64,000 nucleotides of DNA, from the NCBI RefSeq assembly GCF_022539665.2, contig NC_081337.1, positions 3,014,679 to 3,078,678 on the forward strand, written 5' to 3'. The position numbers and the translations under genes are program-made. The notes beneath the pieces were generated by a model. It was not told the origin of the DNA. It worked only from the letters and a program-made list of their open reading frames with translations, and ran no database searches. Source of the DNA: Daphnia carinata. Taxonomy: Eukaryota > Arthropoda > Branchiopoda > Diplostraca > Daphniidae. Of the stretch, positions 11,571 through 23,176 are shown in pieces. Position 1 is the stretch's first letter. Every line of letters begins with the position of its first letter.

Positions 11571-11960
11571 AAAGCTGGTCAGACAACAGTTAACCCTGAA
11601 AATACAGGGGGTAGAACTTCAATTACATGAACTGAGCATGTATTAAGGTGCGCTGTCTGACCATCTCTTAATGTGAAGGAGCAAAGGAAAAATGGATTGC
11701 CCTTCTTATATTAAGCCTAAAAAGTGTCAAAATGGCGACAGGCACCACGTTGCTGATGATGGCCGCCAATCGCAATAATAACGCTAAGAACTTAACATAC
11801 ATTACAACGTAGAAGCTAGCTTAGTACAACCGAAAAAAAAACACAATTATGAAAAAATGTTGTACAAGTATAAAGCGAGAACTCACCTGCGGTAGTACAC
11901 TCCCCATTAACAGGTCGAGACTTGAAAGGTTGGAAAATGGAATGAACATAGCCTACTATG
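11571..11960 (-). repeat. Duplicated NSA2 5'UTR exon, intron and promoter fragment
   Basis: Bases 11571 to about 11945 match 7642 to about 8045 at roughly 90% identity, in the same orientation. The copy keeps the NSA2 5'UTR splice donor (CCGCAG|gtgagt, exon end 11887) and the intronic hairpin. At about 11570 it is fused to the start of VRK1 intron 6 (near CGCAAG|gtaata). This junction is what a tandem duplication from the NSA2 intron to VRK1 exon 6 would create. From 11960 to 12160 I see no DMAC2L sequence; 12160-12541 matches the VRK1 3' flank at 9263-9628. Confidence 0.85.
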
Positions 11961-12541
11961 ATAACGGCCAGTAAGCGCGCAATACTTCCTGTGCCTAAAA
12001 CTAGATTAAATATTTTATCATTAATACACCATATCGAATTCCACTTTCCACATCTTCTTTCTACCCATTCCAATTTCCTATACTATTGCCACTGATTAGC
12101 AATGGGGGAGAGGTACTACCATCGTAGTACCCGAAAGTGGCCTCGGTTTGGTGTGTCACTAGTAGGAAAAATTGGTTAATGTTGAACGATTTGGTCTTTA
12201 TTAGTTTCCGCTCAAAATTGCAACGAGACTCGCGTAACTACACCGATACAATAAACAAGGCAAGGCTTCTCGTATGTATAGTGAAATAACCTGTTTGTTA
12301 TCTGTTCTGTTCTACACGTAAACGTTGAAGAAAATTCGAATATATCATAGGAATTAGAGTAAAGGCTCTACTTGGGTAGTAGCTAATCGCTTACATCTCT
12401 AAGTACCACTAAAATCAAGAAGAAAAAGAGTTGCAATTCGACTTAAGATTAATTTAAATAATTAAAACTCCGAGACGAGGACAAGGGGGAAAAAAGCGCC
12501 TTAATAGACAATGTGAAAAAGTTCGTAAAAAAATCGATAAA

Positions 12542-15201
12542 TCAGGGACTACCGTCACGGAACATATCAGGACTAAGGTCGATCACTTGGGGAGGAGGGC
12601 GTAGCCCCCCTGGAGTACTAAGAGGCGATTGAGCCGATCTAAGGGCGTAACGACGTTGGGGAGCCGTGACTTTTAAAACACCTGGCGTCGTTTGTGTAGC
12701 AACAGTGGTCATTTCGACCGGTTCATAGGTCCCTGAATAATACATTATAAACAAAGATAATATAAGTTCAGTTTACAACTTTAAACGTAGTCAAATAGAA
12801 ATGGAAATCTCTTTACGCATAAAAACAACGCGTCGTTTGTTGTTATCTGGCGTGACGGAGGTTGACGATTCACCGGCAGTGCTGGAATCCACAGATGACG
12901 CCGTCGTGTCGTCCAAGATCACCGATTCCTGATGTTTGTTCCTATTGACCTGAGTACGCGGAGACCTTCTAGTACTGGAAGCTTGACCGCCTCCACTTCC
13001 CATGCTCTTTTTCCTTCGAGGTTCCTCTTCCGGAGTGCAATCAAGGGTCATGTATAAATCCAAATTTCGTGGCGTAGAGGATGGAAATGGAAAATGACCA
13101 CCAGATGTTGCACTGTTGGCAGATTCCGTCATTGGGCTGCAAATTGGCGTGAAAAAATGGCCACTCTGTTCCATACTTTTACGTACTTCCCTCACGCGAA
13201 TGACTTCTTCCATAGCGGGTGTTAGAATCGAACTGGAATCGAGATCGATGGGGCTACAAGAGCGACTGTCCAACCTTTTAAAATTTAAGGCAAAAGATTG
13301 CAAATCAATCGTATATTTATTACACGTACAAAATGTGTTGCAGGACAAAAACATTCATTTATACCTGGCTTGTTTCCTTTTCGAGGGAACGGCTGCTGCT
13401 GCTGTCTCCTCCTTGCTACGCATACGGGCCAGAATAGCAAGCATTGCTGGCGTAGGATTACAAAGTGATGTGTCTTGCTTGGCAGGTGAATCTTTGGGGA
13501 GCTCTTTCTTTTCAGCTGATCTCTTTTTGGGAACACCCAACATTGTACCGCTGAGACTGCTGGAATCTGTCGTATCGCACTCTGGTGACATATTTGCCCG
13601 TCGCGTAGCCCTACTTACGAAAGAGAATTATTATTATTTTTAGTTCTTGCACTTCGTCAAAAGATTATCGTAAAATCTACTACCGATTTGTGACTTTGGG
13701 CGAACAGGGTTCTCGACTCTTTTTAATACTGGTTTTGGCTTTTTGTTTCACAGGGCTATTTTCTGTCTCATCATCCAAAGGTGGTGCAGGAACGGAGTGT
13801 TTCTTGGGTGAAATGCGTGCGATACTATTGGGTTTTTTATTCATGTTGGGGAACGCGAGAGCCCCATTGTCTGGGAATCCACCGTCCTTCAAACCTTGAC
13901 GTAGTAATTGTTTAAACTTGTCATAATTTGGTTTCTCGTCGAATTTCAGCTGTGCCACCATTTCCAAGAATTTTCCCATGACGGCTGTTTTTCAAAAAGG
14001 TAAAATTTATCGCAATGGTAAGAAGGAAACCTTGTCATTTTTACCTGGTGCATTTTTTGATGGAAAGCATGCGTTAATGAGCAATGGAATATCCGACATA
14101 TATTTATTCTTCTGACTGGCGACGTATTCTGGATCAGTCAGATTACTTTCCCAGGGAAGACGGCCACACATCCATTGCAGCATATTGTAGCCAAGAATTT
14201 CAAAATCTCCCCGACGACCATTGGCTATCAAGAAAATAGAAGAAATCGAATGGAAAGCTAAGGATTATCTATTACTTCTGAAACTTACCTCCGATATGAG
14301 CATCACGACTGGTGAATTCTATAGTGCCATTATGGGCTTTTCTCAAGTCAGGTCTATATTCTTTGTGTACCCCGTCGATAATGTAACGACAAGCGAGACC
14401 AAAATCGACGAGCCATACTTGATTCTCACTTCCCTTTCCGAATCCTAAAAGCAGGTTGGAACCTTTGATGTCAGCATGGACATATTGTTTGGAATGTATA
14501 TATTCCAGAACGTCGATGATCCTCATTGCCAGGTTAAGAATGGTGTTTAGAGGGAAATGGCGCTGATTGGCGTCAAATAGTTTTTGAACATCTGTACCAA
14601 AGCGCTGCATCACCATGAAACGATATTTTTCTCCCTTATATATATGAGAGCCCGAACCGACAAAACGGGGCATACCCAGAAACTTGAGCTTCCTAGAAGT
14701 GATCCACTCCTCAACTAACAAAAGAAATACTCTTTAGTCAGTAAGATGTTTAAGAGAAACTGGATTAGTTAACTTACTCAGATCTGCTTTAGCTACTCTC
14801 ATGTAAAAATTCATTTCCACAAATAATGGTCCATTGGAATGAGGTTCCTACATGTGACATTTAATATGAATTAAGAAAAAGACAATATGAAGAGATGTTG
14901 TAAAATAACTTACAATTTTAATCACATATTGTGCGTCTGCAGCAGAAACTGGTTTATCAATTTTATCAGATGCTGTCAAAATTCAATGAACGTTTTCACA
15001 TGAGGTTTTCCAGTAATGACTAAAACCTATAATACCTGCATAAATTTCCCCAAAGCCTCCAACTCCTATAGATTTCCCAAGCCTCCATTCTCGTTTCTGA
15101 ATATCACGAACAATTTCCCCATCTTTGATAGGATCTGGCAGCTTGTGGATGGGTGCCTTTTTTTTAGCAGCAGGCCGTGCAACTGCAGCTTTTGGGGGCA
15201 T
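12542..15201 (-). CDS. Vrk1: Vaccinia-related kinase 1-type serine/threonine kinase
   Basis: VRK kinases are nuclear kinases that phosphorylate BAF and histone H3 and act in mitosis. Nine exons are read: 15036-15201, 14914-14972, 14778-14847, 14289-14714, 14045-14224, 13684-13984, 13365-13610, 12817-13274, 12542-12732, giving 698 residues. The P-loop GKSIGVGGFGEIYAG lies near 41-55. The catalytic loop HADIKGSN is at 178-185 (VRK-type ADIK, D180) and DFG at 202-204. The kinase ends near 330. The remaining ~370 residues, encoded by exons 6-9, are low-complexity, basic and serine-rich with KKRS-type runs, so the tail is far longer than in vertebrate VRK1 (about 396 in total). MPPKAAVARP is chosen as the start because it matches VRK N-termini; an in-frame upstream ATG at 15282 exists. 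Exons 7-9 are duplicated downstream. Confidence 0.93.
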
Positions 15202-17887
15202 CTTTGACAATATGTTTAAAAGAGGTTGTCTGATCCGTTCAACGTATTCTTGACATCGGTATAACTTAAAATTCAGGAACATAAACTATTAATGAAGACC
15301 AGTAAATGACAACGGCAACACTTTTTCTCGCACCTAGCAACAGACAATAGATTTTACAAAACTTTCTATTCACTTTTGATACCTGGATATTCTTTTAACG
15401 ATAAAAAACTCATATGACTAAAACTACGCTATAAGTATGTAATTTTCTTACTATAGCCTGTTCAACAATTTATTACGTCCGACGGTTATGTTTTTCCTAG
15501 TTTGAATTACACATATCCGCCATTTTGATTGTTTGCCTAGCGGCATTGCCACTGCATAGTTTTTGCGGTGGCGCTTATTTTCTCCCGGTAAAAAAGGCTT
15601 GACATTTGTTCTTTTTAAAAACTTTATAAATAGTCTGCTGAACTTCTAACAGCCCAACATAGTTTACTTTGGAATATAACTAGAGTAAATTGAATTTCAA
15701 TTTTGGCATGAAAAATTAAAAGCATGGTGAAGGCGGAAAGAATCGGGTGACATCTCGTGTCGCGCGCAGCCTAAAAGCAGACGCGCCATTTCTATGTTAA
15801 TCAGAAGTGCTTTTACCGAGTAGCGAGGGCCATTAACGTCTTAAACACATTTTGAATATTTGTTATTTATGTTCAGTAAAGTGCATGTGCTGACGCACAA
15901 ATTTTCTGTTGTTTTTGGCTCCACCCAATGCTTTCAAAACTGTTTTTCATTTACCACAATTTATTATCGAAACGTTTGACGTCAGTTGAGCCAAACGCAT
16001 CAATGACGGTGAAACTCCATTATCGGCTTTCTTTTTCTCTGTTATGACATTACTTTCATTAACTCGTTGATAACAAGATGTTCCATACAGGGAGAAACTG
16101 TATAATCATAACAATGATGATTAGGTCGGAGTTGATGATTTTTCTCTATGACCAGACGATATCAGGCCTGTGAGGCTTATACGTTCGGAAAGGGGAGATG
16201 ACTAATACTCTCTCTCTATGGTGGTCATCATAAATCAATCGAATCCAGATGTATCGGAGGCTGCTGACCTCATGTGAAAAAGGGGCCTGAAAACCATACA
16301 ACATTAAGGCACGAAGATTTGGCCTTTGGGAAATGGAACCAATCATTTGCATCCGGAAATGGCGCGTTAAATTTATGCAAGAAATTAATAGAAAAAAGGA
16401 ACACAATCATTCACAGCTGGAATAAACGGCAGCCATGTTTTTCTATCCTTTTCGTAGACGTTTGGTTAAACCATTAAAAAGGAAAAACGGATGTCTGATT
16501 TATCTATTTATGCAAGCAACTATATCTACCTCCTACGGTTAGCTGTTCGAGCAGATAGACAACATGCAGGCCCAGATGAATAAATCATTCTGGCGTGTAC
16601 GACTAGTAAAAGAGAGAACTCTGGGAAATCAGAGCGGATGACGCATCGATGGCGTCCGTTACTCATGGAAGAGCTGCTGCTGACGTCACGTGAGGGGAAC
16701 ATATTACTTGACAGACAGCTGAAGAGTTTTGTTGTCGAAGAGAGGGGGGATAAACAGTACTGAAAGGACTTCTTACTGATTAGTCACCTATTGAGGTTTT
16801 TTTTAAGCCTTGACTACTGCCAGCAATGTGCATCGTGTTCCATAACAATGGCTTATAGATCTACACACACACACGTGATCGACACACGTCTTTTCTATCC
16901 TCCCCTTCTTTTCAGCTTCCGTTTTTCCCGATTACTGAGTCATCATCCATCTTAACGGCTTTTCTCTGACCCTCCCTTTCACAGTCACCGTATATGACAC
17001 GGTTTCACGCTCCCTAATTCAATTAGTAGACTGAGTCATATGCGTGTAACTTTCTTACATATAGATCAGGTGATGGGCTGGCTATGAAAGCTTCGGGGTC
17101 CTCTCCGAAGTAACCCAATCCGTTAGGATGTTTGACTGATTTTCCCCCTCCTCCATTAGAAATTCTATTCTTACGCCATCTAATACCCGATATTTATAAT
17201 ACCCAAATAATGATGAGGGTTGAATAGATCCAACATGGCCGCCCTTATCAGTGAAAAGAAGCCATTGTTCCAGATTTTCTCTTGTGTTAAAGAGGTCCCC
17301 CCTCTGCTTTTCGTGTATCTATTATAGCACAGAGTATATAACGGTGTGCACAGTAAACCCAGGGACTTATCACTCGAAAGCACACAGCCGGATGACTCAT
17401 CCGAACGGTGACAACCGTTCTTTCATCTTTTTTAAGTTGAAAAACTTTTTTTTTCTTTGTTTATATTTTTCACGGATAATACAGACAGATCAATACGGGT
17501 CATCACGAAAGGCACACACTGAGAAACAACGCCATTCAAAATTAAAGAAAAAAAAAACAAAAAAGGATGGGAAAATTCTAAGTTTTGTAGACAACAAAGT
17601 TGGCAGAAATGAATATCTTAATTTAAAGAATTCCGGGTTTTTTGTTTAAATCTAAAACTGTTGTGGTTTTTCATTTGAGAAATTCAGCCGCGTGGACAAA
17701 CAAAACGGGTAGCTGCATCGACTAGGAACGCATCATAAATTTGACTTGAATACGAAAGAGAAGGACACGCAACGAAGAGTTAAGGGATATTTACGGGAGG
17801 TATTTTTTGCCCACCCAATAAACATTTTTAAATCGTAAATAAAGAAACTAAATGATTTTAAATTAAACTTTGGGGAAAAAAAATTAT
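15202..17887. other. Intergenic region VRK1-DUSP10
   Basis: The VRK1 promoter and 5'UTR lie at its left and the DUSP10 3' flank at its right. I see no gene. It holds CRE palindromes TGACGTCA at 15977 and 16681 (the latter overlapping an E-box CACGTG) and AP-1 sites TGAGTCA/TGACTCA at 16936, 17032 and 17393. A short CA repeat is at about 16862-16873. Confidence 0.5.
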
Positions 17888-20800
17888 TTAGACACGACAG
17901 CTAGATGATTCCATTTCGGAAGGGGATTGGTCACGGTGAGCCGCCCAGCGTGAAGGCGGTAAATGACGTAAATGACGGCAAGAAGTGAGGGGACTTATGT
18001 CACCATTGGTCAAAGAGGAAGTGCTTGATGGTGTCACATCCGACGATGACGACGACGACAAAGAATTCACTTGTTCACTAGTGGCAGCCATTGATGGATC
18101 GGATCGCAATCCTTGTTCAAACTCCAACAATTGGCCCATGAAATTGAGATTTGGCGAAATGATTGGACGACGTTGTTTGACCATCGTGTAGGCTTCGACC
18201 AGGCTCAACTGGGCGTGACGCATCAGGTAAGCGATGGCGATAGTCGGCGAACGGGAGATGCCAGCGTGACAGTGGATTAAAACCGACCCACTACCACAAC
18301 GAGCTGCGTCTGTCAATCAAATAAAAATAAAACATGTAATTCACGAAAAAGCCTTCGGGCAAGGATAAGTTTTTTCCACGCGGGAAAAAAATTCCCGAGC
18401 TATGACACTTATACGAATAGGAAAAAGCCACACGACCGACGAGATGACTCACGCGAAGGCCGATCGATGCGGAGCCTCGTTTGAGATGCGTCATAGCAAA
18501 GAATCGGGTCCCGTTTCACTCACTTCATTCTCAAGGCAGTCAAGCACAAAATGACACTCCCGCCTCACTTTTCTTTATACTTTTTAATACAAAAAACAAG
18601 AAGGAAAACTAGAAATTCTACTATGACACGCGCTGAGGAAAACGTGACAACAAAGTCTCGACAAAAATTTTCGCCCTAAACAACAAATCCAATTTTCTAC
18701 GGTTTCATTTCGACAACGTGAGTCACGAACTAAGAACCCCATTTCAAATGTCAACAGATTATGACTCATTGTGACGTCAAAAGCGAGAAAGAGAAACCTG
18801 ACCAGTGGCGCAGTCAGAAAGCGAAACAATGTAACGGTGAGACATAAATGATATTTCTTACCGATGAATTGATATGCATCGTCGAAATACTGCCGTAAAT
18901 TTTGCTGGCCGGAATCGGCAGCTGGTAATTGTTTGAATAAAATGCCTCGGGAAAGGATGTGCTCATCGCAGGGTAAATCGGCTGTGACGTTGAGCACTCG
19001 TGAAATGCCCAGCCTGTCGAGTTTACTCAAATCACAAGCGTCCCTGCCGTTACCCAAGTACAGGAAGGGCAAAATCTGTGTGGTCGGGTGGGAATCCACA
19101 TCCGGCGACACGCTACTAGTGGCGACCGCTGTTGTACAACAGGAAGAACTTGAAAGAGGAGAACTCGTCGATCCGCCGGAAATGTTTTGATGACTTTCGC
19201 AAAGGTGCGGATAACGTCTTTGGAATTCAGAATGTCCACCTGTGTGAGAGATACAAAAATATGCTAATTAGTTACCATAATATATAGGCTTAGGTAAAGA
19301 AAAAGGAAAAAGAGGTGTGAGTGCGTTTAGGTCTCGTGAGTCATCCGTTCCCCACACCCCACTTCCCCTCTCATCGCTCCGGAGTGTGTCATCCGCAGAG
19401 AGACCTCAGAATAAACCATCTCCCCTATCCTCACCCTATATAGACACACACACACAAAAGGCTTTTTCTTTCCCCTCCGTTTATCGAATAGAACGAACCT
19501 AACCGTTTTTACTATTATACTTAAGCTACTAGCAGACGGAAATAAACCTCTTTGACTAAATTTATGGGTTGACATTCTTTCCCTTTCTCTTTGCCAAAAA
19601 AACAAAAGTGGGGCAAGGTTGAAAATAAAAAACTCACCGGCTAAGAGTAGTGGCTCTTTGTGATCGTCGAGCAATGCGGACAAGACAATGTAAAGGGTGC
19701 TGGATGGAGGAAGACGTTCGCAATCGACGGCTCCTTCGTCATAGACGATGACTTCTTTGACGGTTCGTCGACGAAGCAAGTCTTTGCCTTCGGGGCTGGT
19801 GGCTAAATCGGCCAACGACACTCGGCCCGTTTGGAGACGCTTACGGTTCCAGCGGTCCGAACAGTTGAGATTGATGGCGTTGCGGACGTGGGAGGCATTG
19901 TAGGCCATGAATGGCCGGCAATCGACTATAACCACCGGTTGGCCGGTTGTTGGCGATGTAGGTGTATTGTTCGACCATTTGATAGTCGCTAGCTGGTCGG
20001 CCGTGTAAATCCGAGTTCGCTTGGCCATCATGGCCCTTTGCAAGGACGAACTTTCAGAGCTCGGACTAGACGGCAGACTGACCGACAGCGGAAGTCCGAG
20101 ACAGCATCGTTTGGCCGGAGACTGTTGTTGCAATAAAACTAAGGGCTGCAGTGGCTGTTCTTCGTCCAATTCGTCCTTGTCGATGGAGCAGATCGAGGAC
20201 GACGTGCTGCATGATGAAACCGATGACTGAGAACTCGAACCCAAAGAGCTACACGCTTTGCTGTGCTGATGCAAATAAACTTGATTGTGGTGATGCTGCA
20301 ATTGCATGTAATGTCTTTTATGATGCTGGCGTTGGTCATTCATTGACAATGGAAGGTGATGATCTTGACTGTTGGAGCTGGAAGAGCTAGAGCTGGACGA
20401 AGCAGTACTGCCTGGTTCGCTCAGACTCCTGTTGAATGTCAACCTCAAGTGGCTCCGTTCTAAGCGCGTTGTCGGTTCAGGCAACATGGCGTCTAATTGA
20501 AGAAATTCAAATTCAAAGAATGAATGAATAAGATACGTGGCACATCCTATTCTATGAATCACATGCGCCGGAAGCACTCTACTGACATCATCTTTTAACT
20601 TCCTGTTCTTGCAGAACAAACAAATGGACACATCCTCTTACCTTAGATTTCTCTTTCCTTTTCCCAAATCAAAAATTCCTTTTAAATTGTTTTCTGACTA
20701 AAGAGGGCACGTTGTGCACTTGTGTCAGTTCAACAACACACAAACACCAAAACACACAAAACACAAAAGTCTTGAGAAAATAATATGTTTTTTGAAACGT

Positions 20801-22231
20801 TCAGATTGATGACAGTTCACGTTGTTGTAACCGTACTCGACGACGTGCTCAATGTGACTGATTCACAACGGCGCGGCGCGGTTCCTTGTCTTTGCAAATG
20901 GATGATAGCAGACGACTGATGGCCATCTATTGGCCAAATGTTCAACATCCCACACAAATTGACAACGTGTTGTGTAGGTTTGTTTGTGAACCACACCACA
21001 TATCTGTTTGACAGATGTGCGTATGTGCGATGAGTCAGGCCATGCAAGCCGACACTGCACAAATTGACCAATTGAAGAAAAAAAAAAATCTAAAATGGAC
21101 GAACAGAAATGGACGGTTTTTCTGCTTCCTCTGACCTCGGAATGAAAAACATCTGGTATTGGAGGGGTGTTTTGAAAACTTTAAAAGAAATAGTAATTTA
21201 TAGTAAGATGCCCGCAGGCTAGTTTTTTTTTTTTTTTTGCTGGGCAGCTGTATACGTGTATGAGTCACCCCCCACTTCCCCTTTCGGGAGGGACATTCCC
21301 CCCTTTTACTTCATGACGTCACACTAAAACATGTGAGAATAACTCTTGAAATAGAAGACGTGTATGCAAGAGGACAGAACAGAAAGTGAAAAAAAAACGA
21401 ATTTCCAAGGACATTTACGGTTCGTGTCGAACAAGGACGTTCTGCCAAACAATGCGAAACGATTTCATTTTTTAATCGTCCTTTACAACCTGCATCCAAT
21501 TTCAAATTGGGGAGGATCTGCTTTCGATCCGGAAAATTTCAAAAAGCTCTTTGTTCGTCGTGAACAAAATTTCCTGCTTTTCCATTTCCCTTGATAGTTT
21601 AGTGAACCACATCCTTGATAACCTTTACTTATTGCTGTATCATGATTCACAAAAATGTTATGCGAGGAACTGTAATTGAACGGATTTTCCTTCAACTCAT
21701 TGCCATTTCCGTTTCCAGATTGGAAAGAAAAGAACTGTTTTTTTGTTTCAGGCAAAGTCCCTGAGTTTTAAAAAACATATAACTGGTTTTTCTTTCGTGC
21801 TTTTTTAATGGTTTCCTAATTTTGCTCGCAAAGAGCAAGGAAACCTTGTGATTTACATCGATGACTCGAACTTGATGCAATCTCCTTAAGGGCTGATTTA
21901 TGCCATTTCCTATTTTTCGTTTTACAGTTAACCGAAACGAACTAACGTCGTTTCATCACTTCTTTTGTGTCCTTTAGGATGACTAAAATTAAGTTCTTTG
22001 TCTGCTGGGAATATCCATTACAACAATGATGACTTCTCTCTGTCTCGGTCGAATTGATTTGACTCATCATTTTTGTTGAAACCAAATGTCATGCTATATC
22101 GAAATAATGACGTGTTCTCGCTGTAATCGTTATCATTTCGATTACCACGTAAATTCAACAAGTTGCCTCAATCTTTTCTCCGCCCACTTAGCATGCGTAA
22201 AAGCCCCATACAGGAAAATTTGATGACGTCA
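15977..22231. promoter_or_regulatory. Cluster of AP-1 and CRE sites around the phosphatase gene
   Basis: Exact TGA(C/G)TCA sites occur at 16936, 17032, 17393, 18445, 18719, 18762, 19337, 21031, 21261 and 22060. Exact TGACGTCA sites occur at 15977, 16681, 18772, 21314 and 22224. By simple base-frequency reasoning about one AP-1 site and well under one CRE are expected in ~6.3 kb. The sites lie in the 3' flank, both introns, the likely promoter and upstream. DUSP10/puckered-type phosphatases act on JNK, whose target Jun binds these motifs, so feedback control is plausible. This is inference, not shown. Confidence 0.55.
17888..20487 (-). CDS. Dusp10: Dual-specificity MAP-kinase phosphatase, DUSP10/puckered-like
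   Basis: This phosphatase removes phosphate from both threonine and tyrosine of JNK/p38 MAP kinases. Exons are 19638-20487, 18862-19239 and 17888-18309, giving 549 residues. The N-terminus is low-complexity and serine-rich. A rhodanese-like MAPK-docking domain follows ([20 protein letters not shown], then [16 protein letters not shown]). The catalytic domain has general acid D392 in [14 protein letters not shown] and the signature HCHAGISRS with C423 and R429, followed by [20 protein letters not shown], characteristic of DUSP10/8/16. The start ATG (20487) follows a TTCAATTAG acceptor, so a 5'UTR intron and an upstream non-coding exon near 20.8-21.1 kb are likely. Numerous AP-1 and CRE sites surround the gene. 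Confidence 0.93.
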
Positions 22232-23176
22232 CAACCTTCTATCTTGTCTTATCGATCCAGATTTCGCCGATTATAGATCGAATATGCTTAATAACATCCC
22301 AGACGTCCCAAGGCTAAACGTTTATAGACAGAAGTCATTGGATAAAATAAGATTGTTAAGTTTGCTTTGTTATTGCAGACGAAATGTCAACCCCCCGGAT
22401 GTGTTTTGTTTTATCGAATACGTCACAATCGGAAAGTCAGCAACAATCATTCATAAATGTTACGTCTCGATGTCGTCTGTTTTCGATTAAAATGCAATAG
22501 ACACAGAACAATAATTGTTTTTTCATCCTATTTTTAGAAGACTCTGACGTTAACATCGAAGATAATGGATAGCCATATGATTGTGTGTATAGAAGAAAGA
22601 GAAGAAGGTTACATGATTCGCGTAAATATAATAATCCATACTTCATTTCATCGAGCTAATTTTTCTCTTTTCCATCTTCAGGTCCGTGCTAGATGTCTCT
22701 TGCAAATCGATGGCGAACCAGCGTTGAATTATTAAAAGAAAAAACAATAAACGAAAATGACTTTCCCGGTAATCGGTTCGATGCAGGTCAACACAACTAG
22801 TGTGCGTCTGTAGGATGATTTTGTAGAGAAGACTTTGGATCATAAAATCCATCCGGCGCATAGACGCTAGCACAGAAAATGTAAACTTTAGCCTATGTAT
22901 ACAGCATATTTTTTTTTAAAAGCTAATTTGATTAAATGAAAAACTTCTACTTAAAATAACCAACAATTAGAAAGGGAATATTCAGACATTAATTCTTATA
23001 TAGAAGGGCTATTTGCTTCTCTTTTTTCTTTGTGCTACACGGAGTTCATCTTTACTTTTTTTAGAATTTGCCTGTTGGCCGAATTATTTTTATTATTATC
23101 TTTTTGTCTTTCACTTGACGCAGTGAATATTTTCTGCCAATGACACTTCTGCCATTTCCTTTTCCTCTTTTTCCTT
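20488..23176. other. DUSP10 upstream region to prohormone-4 3' flank
   Basis: This 2.7 kb stretch holds the presumed DUSP10 promoter (20.6-21.3 kb, with AP-1 at 21031 and 21261 and CRE at 21314) and otherwise AT-rich DNA with homopolymer runs, such as T-run 21223-21238. No exon, RNA gene or repeat could be supported. Confidence 0.45.

Noticed and set aside
13116-13643. Plus-strand 175-codon ORF
   Set aside because: Antisense shadow of VRK1 exons 7 and 8; no independent splice or start evidence.
19317-20631. Minus-strand ORF read through to 19327 and upstream to 20631
   Set aside because: Real coding spans 19638-20487. The downstream part runs past a good GTGAGT donor into an intron, and the upstream part precedes the TTCAATTAG acceptor and the preferred ATG.
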